A stretch of DNA of 32,744 nt from contig JAIQGD010000073.1 in NCBI GenBank assembly GCA_020072765.1, positions 1 to 32,744 of the forward strand, given 5' to 3'. Below the pieces are notes generated by a model, which did not search any database, had not been told where the DNA came from, and was given only the letters and a program-made list of their open reading frames with translations. This document shows, in pieces, positions 1 to 7,398 of this stretch. The DNA comes from Terriglobia bacterium (GTDB taxonomy: Bacteria > Acidobacteriota > Terriglobia > Acidiferrales > UBA7541). The first letter of the stretch is position 1; each line of letters starts with the position of its first letter. The position numbers and the translations under genes are program-made.

Positions 1-406
1 GAACCTCGCCAACTTTTGTATTGAGCTGGATTTCAACTCCAGCGTCGCGGCATTCCTGCTCCAGCATGTTTGTGATCTCCTGCGCCGAACGATCGCAGAA
101 CAACTGGCCCAGTTTCTTCTCGTGATAAGCGATGCGGTCCGTTTCGCCCAGGCGCACAAAATCCGCCGGTGTGTAGCGGGCCAGCGCGGACTTCGCAAAG
201 TGAACATTGGAGGAGACGAAATGTTCCGGCCCCGCATGCAGGTTGGTGAAATTGCAGCGACCTCCGCCCGAGATCAGAATTTTCTTGCCAATTCGATCTG
301 CGCGTTCCAGCAGCAGCACGCGCCGGCCCCGCTTGCCGGCTTCCATGGCACACATCAGGCCCGCAGCGCCGGCTCCGAGAATGATCGCGTCGTATGGGAG
401 GTTCAC
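1..406 (-). CDS. BaiN/HI0933-like FAD flavoprotein, 3' end outside window
   Basis: This is the N-terminal 135 residues of an NAD(P)/FAD-dependent oxidoreductase of the HI0933/YhiN/BaiN family; the rest lies beyond position 1. The sequence shows an N-terminal Rossmann motif (DAIILGAGAAGLMCA), an ERADRIGKKILISGGGRCN stretch typical of this family, and NFTN directly after it. The frame is closed by a TAA just upstream, so the GTG at 406-404 is the only reasonable start; no clear ribosome binding site precedes it. Members are soluble flavoproteins of mostly uncertain substrate, and some reduce bile-acid intermediates. It diverges from hypF across about 105 bp. The family call is strong; the physiological role is unknown. 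Confidence 0.88.
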   Translation of the reverse strand, partial: MNLPYDAIILGAGAAGLMCAMEAGKRGRRVLLLERADRIGKKILISGGGRCNFTNLHAGPEHFVSSNVHFAKSALARYTPADFVRLGETDRIAYHEKKLGQLFCDRSAQEITNMLEQECRDAGVEIQLNTKVGEV

Positions 407-511
407 GCAGAAATGAGCTTAGCAGGCGAGGGAAGTACGATCGCGGCCAAAAATGGCACCTCCGGATCCATTGTGTTTAACTAGTCGGTAATCTGAGGCA
501 GATTTCGCCGA

Positions 512-2794
512 ATGCCAAGCGCATGTTTGATCAAGGTTCGCGGAGTAGTGCAGGGCGTGGGGTTTCGCCCCTTCGTCTATCGGGTTGCCCGCGAACTCCA
601 CTTGTGCGGATGGGTCCTGAATGGAGAACAGGGTGTCGAGATCCACCTGGAGGGACCGGAGCCTGCCTTGGAAGAATTCCAGCGCTTGCTCACGACCGGC
701 GCCCCGCCCGCTTCTCGCATTACCGCTGTCGAAGTGCAGGGGGCGGATGTACTCGGGCTCCAGGAGTTCGTCATCAAGGCCAGCGAACGCAACGAACGTC
801 CTACCGTGCGCATCTCGCCCGACCTGCCGGTATGCGACAACTGCCTGCGGGAACTCAAGGATTCCACGAATCGCCGTTTCGAATATCCCTATATCAACTG
901 CACCCATTGTGGACCGCGCTACACCGTCATTCTCGCCCTGCCCTACGATCGTCCGAATACGACAATGAAGGCGTGGCCGTTCGACGAATACTGTGACCGT
1001 GAATATCACGATCCCGCCAACCGGCGGTTTCACGCGCAGCCCAACGCCTGCTGGGAGTGCGGTCCGCAGTTGGCGTTGTGGGATGCGAGCGGCGCCCAGA
1101 TCGAGACGCAGGACCCGGTCGCGGAGGCAGCCCGGCGCATCGCGCTTGGCGAGGTTGGCGCCGTGAAAGGCTTGGGCGGCTTTCATCTCGCCGTGGACGC
1201 CGCCAACGCCGACGCCGTCGCTCTCCTGCGCGAGCGCAAGCGGCGCGTCGAAAAGCCTTTTGCCGTGATGGTGCCGGACATCGCGACAGCGGCGCAGCTG
1301 TGCGAGGTCGATGCACTGGCGCGGCAGGCGCTTCTAAGCCGCCAGCGGCCCATCGTATTGCTGCCGAAAAGGGACAACACTTTCATCGCCGATGCGGTGG
1401 CGCCGGGCCAGCGCGACCTGGGCCTCTTCCTGCCCTACACGCCGCTGCATCACCTGCTGTTCGCCGCAGGCGAGTTTCGCGCGCTGGTGATGACCAGCGC
1501 GAATCTGAGCGAAGAGCCGATCGCGATTGACAATCATGAAGCTGTCCATCGTCTCGCGGAGGTCGCGGACTTCTTCCTGGTCCATAACCGCGAAATCCTT
1601 CTGCGGTGCGATGATTCCGTGGTGCGCCCCGCCGCCGGACGCGTGCGGCAGGTGCGCCGCTCGCGCGGATTTGTGCCCGAGCCCGTGCAACTCCACAAGG
1701 AAGTTCCGCCGGTGCTGGCGGCCGGCGGGGAATTGAAGAACACGATCTGCCTGGCGCGCGGCCCGTTTGCATTCCTGAGCCAGCACGTGGGCGACCTCGA
1801 AAACGCGGAAAGCTTCGACTTCTTCGAGGAGGCCGTCGAACATTTGTCCAAGGTGCTGGAGATCGAGCCGTCCATCATCGCGCACGACCTGCATCCCGAC
1901 TATTTCTCGACGAAGTGGGCCCTCGCGCAGGAGGGCGTGCGCCGGATCGGCGTACAGCACCATCACGCGCACATCGCGTCCTGCATGGCGGAAAATCACC
2001 TCGACGAAAAAGTGATCGGCATCGCGCTCGACGGCACGGGGTACGGCACCGATGGCCATATCTGGGGCGGGGAAGTGCTGCTGGCGGATTACAGCGGCTT
2101 CGAGCGCGCGGCCCATCTGGCGTATGTGCCCATGCCGGGCGGCGCGGCGGCCATTCGCGAGCCGTGGCGCATGGCCGTCAGTTATCTGGCGCAGACGTTC
2201 GGCCCCGCATTGTTCGAGCAGGGAATTCCCTTTGTTGGCGAACTCGGCTGGCGCCGCGCCGCGACGACGCTGCAAATGATGGACCGCCGGCTGAATTCAC
2301 CGCTCACGTCGAGTTGCGGCCGGCTGTTCGATGCCGTCGCCGCGCTCGTCGGGATGCGCACAACGGTGAACTACGAAGCCCAGGCGGCGATGGAGTTGGA
2401 ATCGGCGGCGCGGCGCGCGCCCCCCGGCGCGGGCGCGTATCCGCTGGCGCTCGAACGCAGCGATGGCTGCTGGCAAATCGGCGCGGGCCCGCTGTTTGAT
2501 GCCATCGCCGGCGACCTGCGCCGGGCGGCGCCGGTGGGAATCATCTCCCGGCGGTTTCACAACGCGCTGGTGGCCATCTTCGTGTGCGTGGCGCGATCGG
2601 TGCGCGACGAGTCCGCGCTGAATCGCGTGTGCCTGAGCGGCGGCACGTTTCAGAACGCGTATCTGCTCGATAATATGATCCGCGGCCTGGAACACGAGGG
2701 ATTCGAAGTCTTCACTCACGCCGAAGTTCCCGCGGGCGATGGCGGCCTGAGCCTCGGCCAAGCCATGATCGCGGCGCACGCCGCCGCTCCCTAG
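512..2794 (+). CDS. hypF: carbamoyltransferase HypF, [NiFe]-hydrogenase maturation
   Basis: HypF uses carbamoyl phosphate and ATP to carbamoylate the C-terminal cysteine of HypE, the first step in making the CN ligands of the [NiFe] centre; it is cytosolic. The 760-residue length is normal. Domains in order: acylphosphatase (residues 1-90, RGVVQGVGFRPF), two zinc-finger-like units (108-183), a YrdC-like domain (about 195-380) and a Kae1-like carbamoyltransferase domain (about 400-750, with VQHHHAH and ALDGTGYGTDG). The first finger is intact (C108, C111, C130, C133). The second has C161, C180 and C183, but Asp158 stands where the first cysteine is expected. The ATG at 512 gives the usual N-terminus directly before the acylphosphatase motif. 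No other hyp or hydrogenase gene is in the window, so it is an isolated maturation gene here. Confidence 0.95.
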   Translation: MPSACLIKVRGVVQGVGFRPFVYRVARELHLCGWVLNGEQGVEIHLEGPEPALEEFQRLLTTGAPPASRITAVEVQGADVLGLQEFVIKASERNERPTVRISPDLPVCDNCLRELKDSTNRRFEYPYINCTHCGPRYTVILALPYDRPNTTMKAWPFDEYCDREYHDPANRRFHAQPNACWECGPQLALWDASGAQIETQDPVAEAARRIALGEVGAVKGLGGFHLAVDAANADAVALLRERKRRVEKPFAVMVPDIATAAQLCEVDALARQALLSRQRPIVLLPKRDNTFIADAVAPGQRDLGLFLPYTPLHHLLFAAGEFRALVMTSANLSEEPIAIDNHEAVHRLAEVADFFLVHNREILLRCDDSVVRPAAGRVRQVRRSRGFVPEPVQLHKEVPPVLAAGGELKNTICLARGPFAFLSQHVGDLENAESFDFFEEAVEHLSKVLEIEPSIIAHDLHPDYFSTKWALAQEGVRRIGVQHHHAHIASCMAENHLDEKVIGIALDGTGYGTDGHIWGGEVLLADYSGFERAAHLAYVPMPGGAAAIREPWRMAVSYLAQTFGPALFEQGIPFVGELGWRRAATTLQMMDRRLNSPLTSSCGRLFDAVAALVGMRTTVNYEAQAAMELESAARRAPPGAGAYPLALERSDGCWQIGAGPLFDAIAGDLRRAAPVGIISRRFHNALVAIFVCVARSVRDESALNRVCLSGGTFQNAYLLDNMIRGLEHEGFEVFTHAEVPAGDGGLSLGQAMIAAHAAAP

Positions 2795-2841
2795 ACGGCG
2801 TTCCAAACCGGCGCGAAAAATCGTTCCATGTCGAAGCTTTT

Positions 2842-3006
2842 TTAGCCCCTTACGGGCCACAAAATGGCGCGATTTGCCATTTTTGCGCCGTCCAGGGGCG
2901 TTTCCCAGGGAATGCCGCGGTCGCGGCGCAAGCGGTGCACCGCGTCCGTCACCTTGCCGCGGAGATCGGCCGAAATCGTTTTGCCGTCGATGATGCGCGC
3001 GGTCAT
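2842..3006 (-). pseudogene. folD: truncated folD (first about 33 codons only)
   Basis: The minus-strand frame starts MTARIIDGKTISADLRGKV and continues to about RDRGI. This matches the N-terminus of FolD, the bifunctional methylene-tetrahydrofolate dehydrogenase/cyclohydrolase. After residue 33 the homology ends and 21 unrelated residues run to a TAA at 2842. A working FolD is about 285-300 residues, so the NADP-binding and catalytic parts are absent. The ATG lies nine bases after the stop of the DUF167 remnant, consistent with a former small operon. It is very unlikely to be functional. Confidence 0.7.
2861..2883. repeat. 8-bp inverted repeat inside the folD remnant
   Basis: AAAATGGC (2861-2868) and GCCATTTT (2876-2883) are perfect complements around a 7-base spacer. 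A second, overlapping pairing (GGCGC 2866-2870 with GCGCC 2885-2889) is possible. The structure lies just where FolD homology has been lost, about 65 bases after the hypF stop. It could act as a transcript end for hypF or be part of the inserted or rearranged sequence that broke folD. There is no long T-run beyond the arm, so a terminator role is weak. Confidence 0.5.
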
Positions 3007-3015
3007 AGCCGATTG

Positions 3016-3168
3016 TTAGCCTTTCGCGGTGATCTTCTCCAGCGCTGCGATCAGCGCGGGCGGATCGCCCGAAATCGTGAGCCGCTTGATGCGGGCCGTA
3101 GCGCCCGCGCTGAGCGCGACGTTGCGCGGTGGGACGCCGACCGCCTTGGCAATGAGCCGCAGTTGCAC
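3016..3168 (-). pseudogene. truncated DUF167 (YggU-type) gene, C-terminal half only
   Basis: The frame reads LIAKAVGVPPRNVALSAG and then ATARIKRLTISG before ending at a TAA. This is the C-terminal half of a DUF167/YggU protein, whose usual pattern is a small basic domain with an ALGV-type segment followed by SGxxSRxKRV. The N-terminal half (roughly 45-50 residues) is missing, and the homology stops exactly at the palindromic repeat at 3168-3185. There is no ribosome binding site at a suitable distance. Together with the folD remnant it marks an old deletion or rearrangement downstream of hcrB. Confidence 0.65.
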
Positions 3169-3185
3169 CGGGGCTGAAGCCCCGG
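3168..3185. repeat. short palindromic element CCGGGGCT-GA-AGCCCCGG
   Basis: This is a perfect inverted repeat with 8-base arms and a 2-base centre. It sits between the end of hcrB (3226) and the broken DUF167 frame. I recall similar 'GGGGCTGAAGCCCC' palindromes scattered between genes of Acidobacteriota, which is part of the taxonomic inference. It may also end the hcr transcript by forming a stem, but no T-run follows on the minus strand. Confidence 0.6.
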
Positions 3186-3225
3186 CCTCCTAAAGAAAAA
3201 TGCTACGAACTTGCGGGACGGCACA

Positions 3226-4251
3226 CTAGAGAATGTGGCGGCCCAGGGAAAGGTTCACGGAGGTCATGTCGTCGCCGCGCAGGTCGCGCAGGGCGTAGGT
3301 GACAAACGCCGTGGTGACCTTCTTGCGCCAGCTCATGTCGAAATCGGTGTTGTCGAGCGGCTTGGCGAGGCGCGCCGCCTGTGCCGCGGCTTCGGCGATG
3401 GTTTCCTCAGTCAGGGGACGCCCGACCAGGGATTTCGCCGCTTCGTCGGCGGGCAGGGGGCGCGAGGCGACCGCGCCGAGAACGATGCGCGCCTCTTCAA
3501 CGACGCCCGCGGGGGAAAGGCGCGCGGCGGCCGCCACCGACATCACAGGGAAGTCGAACGACCCGCGGCGGCGCAGCTTCCAGTAGGCGCTCTTCCATCC
3601 GTGCAGGGCGGGCAGGCGCACTTCCTCGACAATCTCGCCGGGCTGCCGCAACATGTAATTCATGCCGTCATTTTGATACAGGTCCGAGAGAAGGACCTCG
3701 CGCACTTCCGCGCCCGAGCGCAGCAGCACGCGGGCGCCCAGCGCGATCAGCGCCGGGGCCGTGTCGGTGGAGGAGACGGCCATGCAGCGCTCGCTGCCCG
3801 GCGCGGTCCAGCAGACTTCGCCGTCTTTTTTCATGCAAAAACTGATGGACTTGCGCCACTCGTAATTCTGGTCGTAGTAGGAGCAGCGGGTGTCGAGGCA
3901 GATGTTGCCTCCGAGCGTGGCCATGTTGCGGATATGCGAGGTGGCCACCTGCGCGGCGGCTTGCCACAGGGCGGAATAGCCGTTGCGGAAGCGCGGGTCC
4001 TCGGCGATTTCCGTCAGCGTGACGCAGGCGCCCAGGCGCGCGCCCGCGGGGTTGAACTGGGATTGCTTCAGGGTGCCGATGTTCCGCAGGGAGACGAGCG
4101 TCCTCGGCACCTGCTGGCGGCGCTTCATGTTGGGGAGGAGGTCGGTGCCGCCGGCCAGGAGCATGGCGTTGGCGCCTTCCCCGGCCAGAATGCGCGCCGC
4201 TTCGTCGGTGGTGCGCGGCGCGCGCAGGTCGAACATGGGCAGTCGCATCAT
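3226..4251 (-). CDS. hcrB: 4-hydroxybenzoyl-CoA reductase, FAD / [4Fe-4S] beta subunit
   Basis: This is the flavin subunit of the xanthine-oxidase family, residues 1-341. The FAD site shows as LLAGGTDLLPNMK (31-43) and HIRNMATLGGNICLDTRC (106-123). An insertion follows with Cys123, Cys139, Cys147 and Cys156. Extra cysteines in this loop bind a [4Fe-4S] cluster only in 4-hydroxybenzoyl-CoA reductases, where the cluster carries low-potential electrons into the enzyme. This is the best single argument for the operon's function. The start ATG overlaps the hcrA stop (ATGA), so the two are translationally coupled. It is the last gene of the operon and is followed by gene remnants. Confidence 0.92.
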   Translation of the reverse strand: MMRLPMFDLRAPRTTDEAARILAGEGANAMLLAGGTDLLPNMKRRQQVPRTLVSLRNIGTLKQSQFNPAGARLGACVTLTEIAEDPRFRNGYSALWQAAAQVATSHIRNMATLGGNICLDTRCSYYDQNYEWRKSISFCMKKDGEVCWTAPGSERCMAVSSTDTAPALIALGARVLLRSGAEVREVLLSDLYQNDGMNYMLRQPGEIVEEVRLPALHGWKSAYWKLRRRGSFDFPVMSVAAAARLSPAGVVEEARIVLGAVASRPLPADEAAKSLVGRPLTEETIAEAAAQAARLAKPLDNTDFDMSWRKKVTTAFVTYALRDLRGDDMTSVNLSLGRHIL

Positions 4252-6767
4252 CGGCTTAACACCTTTTCGACCTTGGCGGCCGGTTTGGGCGGCTTGGGCG
4301 TGTCGTTGATGGCGCGGCCGTCACCGCCCTCCCAGGGGGGAGGGACGCGCAGAGGCTCGGGCCACTGGATCTGGGGAAAATGTTTGGGACCGAAACGCGG
4401 CGCGCGCCCGGCTTTCTTTTCGGCGAGCGCTTTGAGGATTTTCTCCGGCGTAATCGGCACTTCGTCGATGCGGACGCCGACGGCGTCGAAGACGGCGTTG
4501 GCCACCGCCGGAGCGATGGGGAGCATCGGGCCTTGCCCCACTTCCTTGGCGCCGAAGGGACCGCGTGGATCGGGGCCTTCGACGAATTCGGTGTAGACCG
4601 GGGGCATATCCAGAGAGGTCAGGCTCTTGTAATCGAGCATCGATGGCGCCTTGTGCACCAAGGCGTGGGAAAGCTTCTTGGGAAGGCGCCGGAAGTCCTG
4701 CTCCTCCATCAGCGCTTCGCCGAGACCCATGTAGATGCTGCCTTCGACCTGTCCGAGGGCCAGGGTGGGGTTGAGCGCGCGGCCCAGGTCGTGGGTGTTC
4801 CACACGTTGACGACGCGGAGCCAGCCCGTGTTGGGGTCCACCTCGACTTCGACGATGGCCGCCGAATACGTGTAGGTGGGCGAAGTCCCGACGCCACCGC
4901 CTTTGTACTTGGCCGCGGGCATCTTCGGCGGCCAGTAGGAGCCCGCCGTGCCGATGGTGCCGAACTTGGCTTCCGCAAGGCAGATCGCTTCCGGGAAGGT
5001 GAGCTTCTTTTCCGCCGCCCCCGGATCGAACACGTGATTGTTGGCGAAAACGAGATATTCCGGCGGGACTTCCAGGCGCTCCGCCACGACCTCCGCCAGC
5101 ATGGCCTTGGCTCTTTCCGCCGCCTGCACGGCCGCATTCCCAGCCATCAGGGTCACGCGGCTGGAGTACGAGCCCAGATCCACCGGGCCGAGATCGGTGT
5201 CGCCCGAGTAGACGCGGATGTCCGCGGTATTGATGCCGAGAATCTCGGCCACAATGGCCGAAAGAACGTCGTCGGACCCCTGGCCGATCTCCGTGGTTCC
5301 GGCCTGGAGCGTGACGCCGCCTCCGCGATCGAGTTTCAGTAGAATGCCGGAGTGCGGCATCTGGTTCCAGTAGATCGAGAGTCCCGCTCCAGTCAAGTAG
5401 CAGGAGCAGGCCAGGCCCACGCCGCGGCCCTCGGGCAGCTTGCGGAACTTGTCTTTCCAGCCGGACATTGCGACGACACGCTCGATGCATTCACTCAGGC
5501 CGACGGTGCCGAGTTGCAGGAAATTCGCGGTGAGTTCGTTGGGTTTTACGGCGGTGCGCAGGCGGAGTTCGGCCGGGTCAATGTTCAGCCGCTCGGCGAT
5601 CTTGTCCATCTGCACTTCCTGGCCGAAGCGGGGCTGGGGCGTGCCGTGGCCGCGCTTGGGGCCGCAGGGAGGCTTGTTGGTGAAGGTGCGGCAGGCGCGG
5701 AACTTGTAGCGCGGCAGGTGATAGGCCGTGGTTTGCAGCGCGCCGGTATAGAACGTGCTGGCCACGCCGAACGAGCCGTAACCGCCGCCGTCCACTAACG
5801 TTTGCAGATCGAGCGCGGTCAGCGTGCCGTCCTTCTTGACGCCGGCCTTGAACTTCATCAGAACGGGATGGCGCCCGCGGTGGCAATAGAAGACTTCCTC
5901 GCGGGTGAGACTGATCTTTACCGGGCGGTCGAGCATGAGCGCGGCTTTCGAGACGATGAGCTCGTGGTTCATCGGGTCGCTCTTGCCGCCGAAGCCGCCG
6001 CCGCAAGGGGTGGCGATCACGCGAATGTGTCCCGTGGGCATCCCCAGGACTTTAGCCAGCGAGCGGTGCAGATAGTGAGGAACCTGGGTGCTGGTCCAAA
6101 GAGTGAGCTTGCCGTCGCGGTCCTTGGCGGCCACCGAAGCATGCTGCTCCATGGCGAGATGCGTGCTGCCCTGGTAAAAGAAAAGATCCTCGAACACCTC
6201 ATCGGCTTCCGCGAAGCCCACGTTCACGTCGCCGAATTCAAACGAAACGCGCTTGTGGATGTTGCCTTCCTCGCCGTAGGTATGAAGGCGCGGCTCGGGA
6301 GTCGCCAGGGCCTCCTCCGGACTGGAGATGGTGGCGAGGACTTCGTAATCGACATCGATCAGATCGAGGGCTTCAAAGGCGGTCAGTTCCTCGCGGGCGA
6401 TGACGGCGGCCACGGGATCTCCGACGTGGCGCACGTGATCGGTAGCCAGGGCCGTTTCATCCTGGCTGACCGGCAAGATTCCATACTCGATGGGCATATC
6501 CTTCCCGGTGAGCACGAGATAGACGCCGGGATGCGCGGAAGCGCGCGAGGTGTCGATGGAGCGAATGCGCGCGTGGGGATGTGGCGAACGCAGCAGCTTG
6601 CAGTGAGCCATGCGGGGCAGGGAGATGTCGTCGGCATAAATGGGCTGGCCGGTCACCTTGCCCCTGGAGTCCACTCTGCGCCGGGCAGCGCCGATGACGC
6701 GCAAATCGTCGCCGGACCTTTTGGGGTCCCGCGAGGCTCGCTTTGGCAGATCCTTTTCCCTTGGCAA
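4248..6767 (-). CDS. hcrA: 4-hydroxybenzoyl-CoA reductase, molybdenum alpha subunit
   Basis: This large molybdopterin subunit of the xanthine-oxidase family reductively removes the para-OH of 4-hydroxybenzoyl-CoA, giving benzoyl-CoA. At 839 residues it is longer than the roughly 770 I expect, with a basic N-terminal extension and a Pro-rich C-terminal tail. Cofactor motifs are CGGGFGGK (255-262), NKPPCGPKRGHGTPQPRF (364-381) and GTTEIGQGSDD (490-500). Near the C-terminus, GPFGAKEVGQGP (736-747) has Gln745 where xanthine-oxidase-like enzymes usually carry the active-site Glu. The start is TTG (6767-6765), chosen because GGGAGG lies seven bases upstream. It follows hcrC by 41 bases and overlaps hcrB by four. 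Confidence 0.9.
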   Translation of the reverse strand: MPREKDLPKRASRDPKRSGDDLRVIGAARRRVDSRGKVTGQPIYADDISLPRMAHCKLLRSPHPHARIRSIDTSRASAHPGVYLVLTGKDMPIEYGILPVSQDETALATDHVRHVGDPVAAVIAREELTAFEALDLIDVDYEVLATISSPEEALATPEPRLHTYGEEGNIHKRVSFEFGDVNVGFAEADEVFEDLFFYQGSTHLAMEQHASVAAKDRDGKLTLWTSTQVPHYLHRSLAKVLGMPTGHIRVIATPCGGGFGGKSDPMNHELIVSKAALMLDRPVKISLTREEVFYCHRGRHPVLMKFKAGVKKDGTLTALDLQTLVDGGGYGSFGVASTFYTGALQTTAYHLPRYKFRACRTFTNKPPCGPKRGHGTPQPRFGQEVQMDKIAERLNIDPAELRLRTAVKPNELTANFLQLGTVGLSECIERVVAMSGWKDKFRKLPEGRGVGLACSCYLTGAGLSIYWNQMPHSGILLKLDRGGGVTLQAGTTEIGQGSDDVLSAIVAEILGINTADIRVYSGDTDLGPVDLGSYSSRVTLMAGNAAVQAAERAKAMLAEVVAERLEVPPEYLVFANNHVFDPGAAEKKLTFPEAICLAEAKFGTIGTAGSYWPPKMPAAKYKGGGVGTSPTYTYSAAIVEVEVDPNTGWLRVVNVWNTHDLGRALNPTLALGQVEGSIYMGLGEALMEEQDFRRLPKKLSHALVHKAPSMLDYKSLTSLDMPPVYTEFVEGPDPRGPFGAKEVGQGPMLPIAPAVANAVFDAVGVRIDEVPITPEKILKALAEKKAGRAPRFGPKHFPQIQWPEPLRVPPPWEGGDGRAINDTPKPPKPAAKVEKVLSR

Positions 6768-6780
6768 GTTCCTACCTCCC
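6765..6780 (-). promoter_or_regulatory. strong ribosome binding site that fixes a TTG start for hcrA
   Basis: Read on the minus strand, GGGAGG is followed by TAGGAAC and then TTG. The spacing from GGAGG to TTG is seven bases, which is close to ideal. No ATG or GTG in frame lies at a comparable distance. The rare start codon may lower the amount of the large subunit relative to hcrC. Confidence 0.7.
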
Positions 6781-6808
6781 GTCGAATTTGTTGCCGGCGC
6801 GCTCGCGG

Positions 6809-7324
6809 CTACTTGGCGGCGGCGTTGCGCTTGCTGATCTCGACAATGGCATTTTCCACGGCGTCAAAAATTTGCAAATAGCCCGTGCAGCGGCACAGGT
6901 TTCCCGAGAGCGCCTCTCGAATCTGCTCGTGGGTCGGATTCGGATTCTGATCGAGGAGCGCCTTGGCCGTCACGATCATGCCCGGGGTGCAATAGCCGCA
7001 CTGCGATCCCCCATGATCGCCAAAGGCCTCCTGCAAAGGATGAAGTTGCCCATCCGCCGTCAGCCCTTCAATCGTCACCACTTTTCGCCCGTCGCACTCC
7101 TGCGCCAGTACCAGACAAGAAAGCACCGGCTTGCCATCGAGAATGACGGCGCAGGCGCCGCACTCTCCAAGCTCGCAGCCATGCTTGGTTCCGGTGTGGC
7201 CCAGGTCTTCGCGCAGGACTTCGAGCAGCGTTTTGTAGGGGGCGAACGAAACATCGGTCATCTCGCCATTGAGGTCGATACGAATGTGAGCTGTCTTCTG
7301 TGCTTCAACCGGCTGAGTGGCCAT
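6809..7324 (-). CDS. hcrC: 4-hydroxybenzoyl-CoA reductase, [2Fe-2S] gamma subunit
   Basis: This small iron-sulfur subunit passes electrons from the FAD subunit to the Mo centre. Its 171 residues hold a plant-type ferredoxin cluster (C50, C55, C58, C70) and the second, xanthine-oxidase-type cluster (C109, C112, C144, C146 in CGYCTPGM and CRCTGY). All eight ligands are present. The ATG at 7324 has a GAGG about ten bases upstream. The order ligase-C-A-B, all on the minus strand, with gaps of 74 and 41 bases and a 4-base overlap, indicates one transcript. Confidence 0.93.
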   Translation of the reverse strand: MATQPVEAQKTAHIRIDLNGEMTDVSFAPYKTLLEVLREDLGHTGTKHGCELGECGACAVILDGKPVLSCLVLAQECDGRKVVTIEGLTADGQLHPLQEAFGDHGGSQCGYCTPGMIVTAKALLDQNPNPTHEQIREALSGNLCRCTGYLQIFDAVENAIVEISKRNAAAK

Positions 7325-7398
7325 ATTTAATTACCTCGAGAGACTCGATCTTAACTCTTCGTGCTGTCCGGCGGTACTCTACGATTGTACTCGCATGG

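Noticed and set aside
410-480. 22-codon leader frame whose stop overlaps the GTG start of the BaiN-like gene
   Set aside because: The overlap could indicate coupling, but the peptide has no known pattern and a chance frame of this length is common.
419-1186. A 255-codon minus-strand frame opposite the 5' part of hypF
   Set aside because: It is a codon-bias mirror of hypF with no recognisable domain; the BaiN-type gene starts separately at 406.
3226-7324. Ordinary xanthine or aldehyde dehydrogenase
   Set aside because: The FAD subunit has the extra four-cysteine loop of 4-hydroxybenzoyl-CoA reductases, and a CoA ligase heads the operon.
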